Source: Terebella lapidaria (taxonomy: Eukaryota; Annelida; Polychaeta; Terebellida; Terebellidae). Taken from it: a stretch of DNA of 64,000 nt. The stretch is from assembly GCA_949152475.1 (NCBI GenBank), contig OX424564.1, positions 3,720,001 to 3,784,000 of the forward strand. Reading direction: 5' to 3'. Position 1 is the first letter of the stretch; every line of letters begins with the position of its first letter. Below the pieces are notes generated by a model that was given only the letters and a program-made list of their open reading frames with translations, did not search any database and was not told the DNA's origin. The position numbers were made by a program, and so were the translations under genes. This document shows positions 35,332 to 48,070 of this stretch, one piece after another.

Positions 35332-38300
35332 AAAAGTTGTGATATAAAGTGGCCTGTCGCTTGACCCAGACTGTATTTAGACATGAGTTTTAGGCTTTAT
35401 TATACCAGTTTGACACCTCTGAGTCAGAAAACAAAAGAATTGTATCGTTGTTTGAGATGTGCACTTGGATACATATATGATATACTGTACTACTTACTGC
35501 TCAACCGAGTGTGTATATTTAGAAGGAGACATGTCCACAGGGGGTAATCGTTTCTACAGCTTATTGGTGTGTGAACGGATTGAGGAGAATCAGATTCACC
35601 CCACTGCTCTTTCTACTTTGATATCTCGGCGAGTTTTCAATTTATTCCAAATGTGAAAAGTGGACCATAAACTAGAAATAACACTGCAACTGACTGCATA
35701 ATGATTTAGAATTAAATGTTCAGTAAATTTGTGAAAATTGGAGCCATGAAAACATAAAAAATATCTGTAAAAACCAGAATTATCATAGGATTCTGATTAA
35801 GTTTTGTCAGATTATAGACAAAGTTTGAGGTCAATCATGAAATTGACATATAGGTCCGATTGCTATACCTCTTCTGAATGATATGGTTCAAATTTCATGA
35901 ACCTACGACAATTCAAACGGATGTTATTACAAGAAACGTGTTTTTCTGGGATTTCAATGACCTTGACCTTGACCTTTGACCTTTGTACTTCAGTTCGTAG
36001 AGGTCAATGCTGTCAAAATGCATATCAAATTTCAAGGGATTCCATACACTATTGACCATGTTATGGCACTTTGAAATTTCGGATTTTTGACGTTTATGAC
36101 GTCATTGTGACATCAGTTTACGTCGCAGCGCCAAAAATGAGATATCACTGGAATCAGGGGCTCAAGACCTTTCCAACGATATACTACTCGATATGGTGCG
36201 CTGACCTTCGTACTTGACCTTGACATTCACCTCATAACAAACTTCTCAAGGTCAAGGTCAAATGCCAAGGTCAAGGTCACAAAAGATAGAACTCGAGTTT
36301 ATCTACAATATGAACTTGGTTTGAAGTCTCTATAGCGAATAGAACCGGAGTTATGACCATTTATGTGTTTTTATCGTTTCGCGTGACCTTGACCTCAATA
36401 TTTGACCTTGACCTCATAAAAGTTAATCACTTGGTCGAGTACTGACTGCACATCTTCTGACAAATTTTCGGGACTTTACGATCAAAATTGTGACCTGTAG
36501 AGCGCTAACAAACAAACAAACAAACAGACAGACAAACTCGACTGACCAACATACTTGACGAAATTTACATTTCGTCAAGTAATAATTGCCAAAATCAAAG
36601 TAATAAAAGTTGTGATATAAAGTGGCCTGTCGCTTGACCCAGACTGTATTTAGACATGAGTTTTAGGCTTTATTATACCAGTTTGACACCTCTGAGTCAG
36701 AAAACAAAAGAATTGTATCGTTGTTTGAGATGTGCACTTGGATACATATATGATATACTGTACTACTTACTGCTCAACCGAGTGTGTATATTTAGAAGGA
36801 GACATGTCCACAGGGGGTAATCGTTTCTACAGCTTATTGGTGTGTGAACGGATTGAGGAGAATCAGATTCACCCCACTGCTCTTTCTACTTTGATATCTC
36901 GGCGAGTTTTCAATTTATTCCAAATGTGAAAAGTGGACCATAAACTAGAAATAACACTGCAACTGACTGCATAATGATTTAGAATTAAATGTTCAGTAAA
37001 TTTGTGAAAATTGGAGCCATGAAAACATAAAAAATATCTGTAAAAACCAGAATTATCATAGGATTCTGATTAAGTTTTGTCAGATTATAGACAAAGTTTG
37101 AGGTCAATCATGAAATTGACATATAGGTCCGATTGCTATACCTCTTCTGAATGATATGGTTCAAATTTCATGAACCTACGACAATTCAAACGGATGTTAT
37201 TACAAGAAACGTGTTTTTCTGGGATTTCAATGACCTTGACCTTGACCTTTGACCTTTGTACTTCAGTTCGTAGAGGTCAATGCTGTCAAAATGCATATCA
37301 AATTTCAAGGGATTCCATACACTATTGACCATGTTATGGCACTTTGAAATTTCGGATTTTTGACGTTTATGACGTCATTGTGACATCAGTTTACGTCGCA
37401 GCGCCAAAAATGAGATATCACTGGAATCAGGGGCTCAAGACCTTTCCAACGATATACTACTCGATATGGTGCGCTGACCTTCGTACTTGACCTTGACATT
37501 CACCTCATAACAAACTTCTCAAGGTCAAGGTCAAATGCCAAGGTCAAGGTCACAAAAGATAGAACTCGAGTTTATCTACAATATGAACTTGGTTTGAAGT
37601 CTCTATAGCGAATAGAACCGGAGTTATGACCATTTATGTGTTTTTATCGTTTCGCGTGACCTTGACCTCAATATTTGACCTTGACCTCATAAAAGTTAAT
37701 CACTTGGTCGAGTACTGACTGCACATCTTCTGACAAATTTTCGGGACTTTACGATCAAAATTGTGACCTGTAGAGCGCTAACAAACAAACAAACAAACAG
37801 ACAGACAAACTCGACTGACCAACATACTTGACGAAATTTACATTTCGTCAAGTAATAATTGCCAAAATCAAAGTAATAAAAGTTGTGATATAAAGTGGCC
37901 TGTCGCTTGACCCAGACTGTATTTAGACATGAGTTTTAGGCTTTATTATACCAGTTTGACACCTCTGAGTCAGAAAACAAAAGAATTGTATCGTTGTTTG
38001 AGATGTGCACTTGGATACATATATGATATACTGTACTACTTACTGCTCAACCGAGTGTGTATATTTAGAAGGAGACATGTCCACAGGGGGTAATCGTTTC
38101 TACAGCTTATTGGTGTGTGAACGGATTGAGGAGAATCAGATTCACCCCACTGCTCTTTCTACTTTGATATCTCGGCGAGTTTTCAATTTATTCCAAATGT
38201 GAAAAGTGGACCATAAACTAGAAATAACACTGCAACTGACTGCATAATGATTTAGAATTAAATGTTCAGTAAATTTGTGAAAATTGGAGCCATGAAAACA

Positions 38301-41300
38301 TAAAAAATATCTGTAAAAACCAGAATTATCATAGGATTCTGATTAAGTTTTGTCAGATTATAGACAAAGTTTGAGGTCAATCATGAAATTGGAAATTGAC
38401 ATATAGGTCCGATTGCTATACCTCTTCTGAATGATATGGTTCAAATTTCATGAACCTACGACAATTCAAACGGATGTTATTACAAGAAACGTGTTTTTCT
38501 GGGATTTCAATGACCTTGACCTTTGACCTTTGTACTTCAGTTCGTAGAGGTCAATGCTGTCAAAATGCATATCAAATTTCAAGGGATTCCATACACTATT
38601 GACCATGTTATGGCACTTTGAAATTTCGGATTTTTGACGTTTATGACGTCATTGTGACATCAGTTTACGTCGCAGCGCCAAAAATGAGATATCACTGGAA
38701 TCAGGGGCTCAAGACCTTTCCAACGATATACTACTCGATATGGTGCGCTGACCTTCGTACTTGACCTTGACATTCACCTCATAACGAACTTCTCAAGGTC
38801 AAGGTCAAATGCCAAGGTCAAGGTCACAAAAGATAGAACTCGAGTTTATCTACAATATGAACTTGGTTTGAAGTCTCTATAGCGAATAGAACCGGAGTTA
38901 TGACCATTTATGTGTTTTTATCGTTTCGCGTGACCTTGACCTCAATATTTGACCTTGACCTCATAAAAGTTAATCACTTGGTCGAGTACTGACTGCACAT
39001 CTTCTGACAAATTTTCGGGACTTTACGATCAAAATTGTGACCTGTAGAGCGCTAACAAACAAACAAACAAACAGACAGACAAACTCGACTGACCAACATA
39101 CTTGACGAAATTTACATTTCGTCAAGTAATAATTGCCAAAATCAAAGTAATAAAAGTTGTGATATAAAGTGGCCTGTCGCTTGACCCAGACTGTATTTAG
39201 ACATGAGTTTTAGGCTTTATTATACCAGTTTGACACCTCTGAGTCAGAAAACAAAAGAATTGTATCGTTGTTTGAGATGTGCACTTGGATACATATATGA
39301 TATACTGTACTACTTACTGCTCAACCGAGTGTGTATATTTAGAAGGAGACATGTCCACAGGGGGTAATCGTTTCTACAGCTTATTGGTGTGTGAACGGAT
39401 TGAGGAGAATCAGATTCACCCCACTGCTCTTTCTACTTTGATATCTCGGCGAGTTTTCAATTTATTCCAAATGTGAAAAGTGGACCATAAACTAGAAATA
39501 ACACTGCAACTGACTGCATAATGATTTAGAATTAAATGTTCAGTAAATTTGTGAAAATTGGAGCCATGAAAACATAAAAAATATCTGTAAAAACCAGAAT
39601 TATCATAGGATTCTGATTAAGTTTTGTCAGATTATAGACAAAGTTTGAGGTCAATCATGAAATTGACATATAGGTCCGATTGCTATACCTCTTCTGAATG
39701 ATATGGTTCAAATTTCATGAACCTACGACAATTCAAACGGATGTTATTACAAGAAACGTGTTTTTCTGGGATTTCAATGACCTTGACCTTGACCTTTGAC
39801 CTTTGTACTTCAGTTCGTAGAGGTCAATGCTGTCAAAATGCATATCAAATTTCAAGGGATTCCATACACTATTGACCATGTTATGGCACTTTGAAATTTC
39901 GGATTTTTGACGTTTATGACGTCATTGTGACATCAGTTTACGTCGCAGCGCCAAAAATGAGATATCACTGGAATCAGGGGCTCAAGACCTTTCCAACGAT
40001 ATACTACTCGATATGGTGCGCTGACCTTCGTACTTGACCTTGACATTCACCTCATAACGAACTTCTCAAGGTCAAGGTCAAATGCCAAGGTCAAGGTCAC
40101 AAAAGATAGAACTCGAGTTTATCTACAATATGAACTTGGTTTGAAGTCTCTATAGCGAATAGAACCGGAGTTATGACCATTTATGTGTTTTTATCGTTTC
40201 GCGTGACCTTGACCTCAATATTTGACCTTGACCTCATAAAAGTTAATCACTTGGTCGAGTACTGACTGCACATCTTCTGACAAATTTTCGGGACTTTACG
40301 ATCAAAATTGTGACCTGTAGAGCGCTAACAAACAAACAAACAAACAGACAGACAAACTCGACTGACCAACATACTTGACGAAATTTACATTTCGTCAAGT
40401 AATAATTGCCAAAATCAAAGTAATAAAAGTTGTGATATAAAGTGGCCTGTCGCTTGACCCAGACTGTATTTAGACATGAGTTTTAGGCTTTATTATACCA
40501 GTTTGACACCTCTGAGTCAGAAAACAAAAGAATTGTATCGTTGTTTGAGATGTGCACTTGGATACATATATGATATACTGTACTACTTACTGCTCAACCG
40601 AGTGTGTATATTTAGAAGGAGACATGTCCACAGGGGGTAATCGTTTCTACAGCTTATTGGTGTGTGAACGGATTGAGGAGAATCAGATTCACCCCACTGC
40701 TCTTTCTACTTTGATATCTCGGCGAGTTTTCAATTTATTCCAAATGTGAAAAGTGGACCATAAACTAGAAATAACACTGCAACTGACTGCATAATGATTT
40801 AGAATTAAATGTTCAGTAAATTTGTGAAAATTGGAGCCATGAAAACATAAAAAATATCTGTAAAAACCAGAATTATCATAGGATTCTGATTAAGTTTTGT
40901 CAGATTATAGACAAAGTTTGAGGTCAATCATGAAATTGACATATAGGTCCGATTGCTATACCTCTTCTGAATGATATGGTTCAAATTTCATGAACCTACG
41001 ACAATTCAAACGGATGTTATTACAAGAAACGTGTTTTTCTGGGATTTCAATGACCTTGACCTTGACCTTTGACCTTTGTACTTCAGTTCGTAGAGGTCAA
41101 TGCTGTCAAAATGCATATCAAATTTCAAGGGATTCCATACACTATTGACCATGTTATGGCACTTTGAAATTTCGGATTTTTGACGTTTATGACGTCATTG
41201 TGACATCAGTTTACGTCGCAGCGCCAAAAATGAGATATCACTGGAATCAGGGGCTCAAGACCTTTCCAACGATATACTACTCGATATGGTGCGCTGACCT

Positions 41301-44300
41301 TCGTACTTGACCTTGACATTCACCTCATAACGAACTTCTCAAGGTCAAGGTCAAATGCCAAGGTCAAGGTCACAAAAGATAGAACTCGAGTTTATCTACA
41401 ATATGAACTTGGTTTGAAGTCTCTATAGCGAATAGAACCGGAGTTATGACCATTTATGTGTTTTTATCGTTTCGCGTGACCTTGACCTCAATATTTGACC
41501 TTGACCTCATAAAAGTTAATCACTTGGTCGAGTACTGACTGCACATCTTCTGACAAATTTTCGGGACTTTACGATCAAAATTGTGACCTGTAGAGCGCTA
41601 ACAAACAAACAAACAAACAGACAGACAAACTCGACTGACCAACATACTTGACGAAATTTACATTTCGTCAAGTAATAATTGCCAAAATCAAAGTAATAAA
41701 AGTTGTGATATAAAGTGGCCTGTCGCTTGACCCAGACTGTATTTAGACATGAGTTTTAGGCTTTATTATACCAGTTTGACACCTCTGAGTCAGAAAACAA
41801 AAGAATTGTATCGTTGTTTGAGATGTGCACTTGGATACATATATGATATACTGTACTACTTACTGCTCAACCGAGTGTGTATATTTAGAAGGAGACATGT
41901 CCACAGGGGGTAATCGTTTCTACAGCTTATTGGTGTGTGAACGGATTGAGGAGAATCAGATTCACCCCACTGCTCTTTCTACTTTGATATCTCGGCGAGT
42001 TTTCAATTTATTCCAAATGTGAAAAGTGGACCATAAACTAGAAATAACACTGCAACTGACTGCATAATGATTTAGAATTAAATGTTCAGTAAATTTGTGA
42101 AAATTGGAGCCATGAAAACATAAAAAATATCTGTAAAAACCAGAATTATCATAGGATTCTGATTAAGTTTTGTCAGATTATAGACAAAGTTTGAGGTCAA
42201 TCATGAAATTGACATATAGGTCCGATTGCTATACCTCTTCTGAATGATATGGTTCAAATTTCATGAACCTACGACAATTCAAACGGATGTTATTACAAGA
42301 AACGTGTTTTTCTGGGATTTCAATGACCTTGACCTTGACCTTTGACCTTTGTACTTCAGTTCGTAGAGGTCAATGCTGTCAAAATGCATATCAAATTTCA
42401 AGGGATTCCATACACTATTGACCATGTTATGGCACTTTGAAATTTCGGATTTTTGACGTTTATGACGTCATTGTGACATCAGTTTACGTCGCAGCGCCAA
42501 AAATGAGATATCACTGGAATCAGGGGCTCAAGACCTTTCCAACGATATACTACTCGATATGGTGCGCTGACCTTCGTACTTGACCTTGACATTCACCTCA
42601 TAACAAACTTCTCAAGGTCAAGGTCAAATGCCAAGGTCAAGGTCACAAAAGATAGAACTCGAGTTTATCTACAATATGAACTTGGTTTGAAGTCTCTATA
42701 GCGAATAGAACCGGAGTTATGACCATTTATGTGTTTTTATCGTTTCGCGTGACCTTGACCTCAATATTTGACCTTGACCTCATAAAAGTTAATCACTTGG
42801 TCGAGTACTGACTGCACATCTTCTGACAAATTTTCGGGACTTTACGATCAAAATTGTGACCTGTAGAGCGCTAACAAACAAACAAACAAACAGACAGACA
42901 AACTCGACTGACCAACATACTTGACGAAATTTACATTTCGTCAAGTAATAATTGCCAAAATCAAAGTAATAAAAGTTGTGATATAAAGTGGCCTGTCGCT
43001 TGACCCAGACTGTATTTAGACATGAGTTTTAGGCTTTATTATACCAGTTTGACACCTCTGAGTCAGAAAACAAAAGAATTGTATCGTTGTTTGAGATGTG
43101 CACTTGGATACATATATGATATACTGTACTACTTACTGCTCAACCGAGTGTGTATATTTAGAAGGAGACATGTCCACAGGGGGTAATCGTTTCTACAGCT
43201 TATTGGTGTGTGAACGGATTGAGGAGAATCAGATTCACCCCACTGCTCTTTCTACTTTGATATCTCGGCGAGTTTTCAATTTATTCCAAATGTGAAAAGT
43301 GGACCATAAACTAGAAATAACACTGCAACTGACTGCATAATGATTTAGAATTAAATGTTCAGTAAATTTGTGAAAATTGGAGCCATGAAAACATAAAAAA
43401 TATCTGTAAAAACCAGAATTATCATAGGATTCTGATTAAGTTTTGTCAGATTATAGACAAAGTTTGAGGTCAATCATGAAATTGACATATAGGTCCGATT
43501 GCTATACCTCTTCTGAATGATATGGTTCAAATTTCATGAACCTACGACAATTCAAACGGATGTTATTACAAGAAACGTGTTTTTCTGGGATTTCAATGAC
43601 CTTGACCTTTGACCTTTGTACTTCAGTTCGTAGAGGTCAATGCTGTCAAAATGCATATCAAATTTCAAGGGATTCCATACACTATTGACCATGTTATGGC
43701 ACTTTGAAATTTCGGATTTTTGACGTTTATGACGTCATTGTGACATCAGTTTACGTCGCAGCGCCAAAAATGAGATATCACTGGAATCAGGGGCTCAAGA
43801 CCTTTCCAACGATATACTACTCGATATGGTGCGCTGACCTTCGTACTTGACCTTGACATTCACCTCATAACGAACTTCTCAAGGTCAAGGTCAAATGCCA
43901 AGGTCAAGGTCACAAAAGATAGAACTCGAGTTTATCTACAATATGAACTTGGTTTGAAGTCTCTATAGCGAATAGAACCGGAGTTATGACCATTTATGTG
44001 TTTTTATCGTTTCGCGTGACCTTGACCTCAATATTTGACCTTGACCTCATAAAAGTTAATCACTTGGTCGAGTACTGACTGCACATCTTCTGACAAATTT
44101 TCGGGACTTTACGATCAAAATTGTGACCTGTAGAGCGCTAACAAACAAACAAACAAACAGACAGACAAACTCGACTGACCAACATACTTGACGAAATTTA
44201 CATTTCGTCAAGTAATAATTGCCAAAATCAAAGTAATAAAAGTTGTGATATAAAGTGGCCTGTCGCTTGACCCAGACTGTATTTAGACATGAGTTTTAGG

Positions 44301-47300
44301 CTTTATTATACCAGTTTGACACCTCTGAGTCAGAAAACAAAAGAATTGTATCGTTGTTTGAGATGTGCACTTGGATACATATATGATATACTGTACTACT
44401 TACTGCTCAACCGAGTGTGTATATTTAGAAGGAGACATGTCCACAGGGGGTAATCGTTTCTACAGCTTATTGGTGTGTGAACGGATTGAGGAGAATCAGA
44501 TTCACCCCACTGCTCTTTCTACTTTGATATCTCGGCGAGTTTTCAATTTATTCCAAATGTGAAAAGTGGACCATAAACTAGAAATAACACTGCAACTGAC
44601 TGCATAATGATTTAGAATTAAATGTTCAGTAAATTTGTGAAAATTGGAGCCATGAAAACATAAAAAATATCTGTAAAAACCAGAATTATCATAGGATTCT
44701 GATTAAGTTTTGTCAGATTATAGACAAAGTTTGAGGTCAATCATGAAATTGACATATAGGTCCGATTGCTATACCTCTTCTGAATGATATGGTTCAAATT
44801 TCATGAACCTACGACAATTCAAACGGATGTTATTACAAGAAACGTGTTTTTCTGGGATTTCAATGACCTTGACCTTGACCTTTGACCTTTGTACTTCAGT
44901 TCGTAGAGGTCAATGCTGTCAAAATGCATATCAAATTTCAAGGGATTCCATACACTATTGACCATGTTATGGCACTTTGAAATTTCGGATTTTTGACGTT
45001 TATGACGTCATTGTGACATCAGTTTACGTCGCAGCGCCAAAAATGAGATATCACTGGAATCAGGGGCTCAAGACCTTTCCAACGATATACTACTCGATAT
45101 GGTGCGCTGACCTTCGTACTTGACCTTGACATTCACCTCATAACGAACTTCTCAAGGTCAAGGTCAAATGCCAAGGTCAAGGTCACAAAAGATAGAACTC
45201 GAGTTTATCTACAATATGAACTTGGTTTGAAGTCTCTATAGCGAATAGAACCGGAGTTATGACCATTTATGTGTTTTTATCGTTTCGCGTGACCTTGACC
45301 TCAATATTTGACCTTGACCTCATAAAAGTTAATCACTTGGTCGAGTACTGACTGCACATCTTCTGACAAATTTTCGGGACTTTACGATCAAAATTGTGAC
45401 CTGTAGAGCGCTAACAAACAAACAAACAAACAGACAGACAAACTCGACTGACCAACATACTTGACGAAATTTACATTTCGTCAAGTAATAATTGCCAAAA
45501 TCAAAGTAATAAAAGTTGTGATATAAAGTGGCCTGTCGCTTGACCCAGACTGTATTTAGACATGAGTTTTAGGCTTTATTATACCAGTTTGACACCTCTG
45601 AGTCAGAAAACAAAAGAATTGTATCGTTGTTTGAGATGTGCACTTGGATACATATATGATATACTGTACTACTTACTGCTCAACCGAGTGTGTATATTTA
45701 GAAGGAGACATGTCCACAGGGGGTAATCGTTTCTACAGCTTATTGGTGTGTGAACGGATTGAGGAGAATCAGATTCACCCCACTGCTCTTTCTACTTTGA
45801 TATCTCGGCGAGTTTTCAATTTATTCCAAATGTGAAAAGTGGACCATAAACTAGAAATAACACTGCAACTGACTGCATAATGATTTAGAATTAAATGTTC
45901 AGTAAATTTGTGAAAATTGGAGCCATGAAAACATAAAAAATATCTGTAAAAACCAGAATTATCATAGGATTCTGATTAAGTTTTGTCAGATTATAGACAA
46001 AGTTTGAGGTCAATCATGAAATTGACATATAGGTCCGATTGCTATACCTCTTCTGAATGATATGGTTCAAATTTCATGAACCTACGACAATTCAAACGGA
46101 TGTTATTACAAGAAACGTGTTTTTCTGGGATTTCAATGACCTTGACCTTGACCTTTGACCTTTGTACTTCAGTTCGTAGAGGTCAATGCTGTCAAAATGC
46201 ATATCAAATTTCAAGGGATTCCATACACTATTGACCATGTTATGGCACTTTGAAATTTCGGATTTTTGACGTTTATGACGTCATTGTGACATCAGTTTAC
46301 GTCGCAGCGCCAAAAATGAGATATCACTGGAATCAGGGGCTCAAGACCTTTCCAACGATATACTACTCGATATGGTGCGCTGACCTTCGTACTTGACCTT
46401 GACATTCACCTCATAACGAACTTCTCAAGGTCAAGGTCAAATGCCAAGGTCAAGGTCACAAAAGATAGAACTCGAGTTTATCTACAATATGAACTTGGTT
46501 TGAAGTCTCTATAGCGAATAGAACCGGAGTTATGACCATTTATGTGTTTTTATCGTTTCGCTTGACCTTGACCTCAATATTTGACCTTGACCTCATAAAA
46601 GTTAATCACTTGGTCGAGTACTGACTGCACATCTTCTGACAAATTTTCGGGACTTTACGATCAAAATTGTGACCTGTAGAGCGCTAACAAACAAACAAAC
46701 AAACAGACAGACAAACTCGACTGACCAACATACTTGACGAAATTTACATTTCGTCAAGTAATAATTGCCAAAATCAAAGTAATAAAAGTTGTGATATAAA
46801 GTGGCCTGTCGCTTGACCCAGACTGTATTTAGACATGAGTTTTAGGCTTTATTATACCAGTTTGACACCTCTGAGTCAGAAAACAAAAGAATTGTATCGT
46901 TGTTTGAGATGTGCACTTGGATACATATATGATATACTGTACTACTTACTGCTCAACCGAGTGTGTATATTTAGAAGGAGACATGTCCACAGGGGGTAAT
47001 CGTTTCTACAGCTTATTGGTGTGTGAACGGATTGAGGAGAATCAGATTCACCCCACTGCTCTTTCTACTTTGATATCTCGGCGAGTTTTCAATTTATTCC
47101 AAATGTGAAAAGTGGACCATAAACTAGAAATAACACTGCAACTGACTGCATAATGATTTAGAATTAAATGTTCAGTAAATTTGTGAAAATTGGAGCCATG
47201 AAAACATAAAAAATATCTGTAAAAACCAGAATTATCATAGGATTCTGATTAAGTTTTGTCAGATTATAGACAAAGTTTGAGGTCAATCATGAAATTGACA

Positions 47301-48034
47301 TATAGGTCCGATTGCTATACCTCTTCTGAATGATATGGTTCAAATTTCATGAACCTACGACAATTCAAACGGATGTTATTACAAGAAACGTGTTTTTCTG
47401 GGATTTCAATGACCTTGACCTTGACCTTTGACCTTTGTACTTCAGTTCGTAGAGGTCAATGCTGTCAAAATGCATATCAAATTTCAAGGGATTCCATACA
47501 CTATTGACCATGTTATGGCACTTTGAAATTTCGGATTTTTGACGTTTATGACGTCATTGTGACATCAGTTTACGTCGCAGCGCCAAAAATGAGATATCAC
47601 TGGAATCAGGGGCTCAAGACCTTTCCAACGATATACTACTCGATATGGTGCGCTGACCTTCGTACTTGACCTTGACATTCACCTCATAACGAACTTCTCA
47701 AGGTCAAGGTCAAATGCCAAGGTCAAGGTCACAAAAGATAGAACTCGAGTTTATCTACAATATGAACTTGGTTTGAAGTCTCTATAGCGAATAGAACCGG
47801 AGTTATGACCATTTATGTGTTTTTATCGTTTCGCGTGACCTTGACCTCAATATTTGACCTTGACCTCATAAAAGTTAATCACTTGGTCGAGTACTGACTG
47901 CACATCTTCTGACAAATTTTCGGGACTTTACGATCAAAATTGTGACCTGTAGAGCGCTAACAAACAAACAAACAAACAGACAGACAAACTCGACTGACCA
48001 ACATACTTGACGAAATTTACATTTCGTCAAGTAA
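35332..48034 (-). repeat. Ten-copy tandem array of a 1273-bp Helentron-like unit
   Basis: Units start at 35332, 36605, 37878, 39152, 40425, 41698, 42971, 44238, 45511 and 46784; the last lacks only the final 22 bp. Copies are almost identical. I found a base change (A in units 1, 2, 6, G elsewhere), a 6-bp loss in units 3 and 7, a 7-bp gain in unit 3 and one change in unit 9. On the minus strand each unit starts with a hairpin, ACTTGACGAAAT-GTAA-ATTTCGTCAAGT, then TTGGTCAG, a TCTG/TTTG run and GTTAGCGCTCTACAGGTCAC, the family-2 5' end. The rest is related to 34016-34417 or unrecognised. No GGCC 3' hairpin is present. The identical 65-codon frame in each unit is not supported as a gene. Confidence 0.95.
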
Positions 48035-48070
48035 ATATACACACTCCATCTAAATATACACACTCCATCA
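48033..48070 (+). repeat. Two 19-bp tandem units at the array edge
   Basis: AAATATACACACTCCATC occurs twice in direct tandem immediately beyond the last array hairpin. It may be a small duplication made when the array was inserted or repaired. Confidence 0.8.

Noticed and set aside
35459-47108. Identical 65-codon open frame in each of the ten array units
   Set aside because: The copies are identical at the DNA level, so they give no evidence of codon selection. There is no domain or signal peptide, and the unit is explained by a non-coding Helentron-like element.
35332-48034. CRISPR array or segmental gene array
   Set aside because: The unit is 1.27 kb, without spacers, in an animal genome, and without a gene in each unit.
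35332-48034. Collapsed or falsely expanded assembly
   Set aside because: Small variants shared by particular units (1/2/6, 3/7) and unique changes in units 3 and 9 argue that real copies were resolved, although the exact number still depends on long reads.
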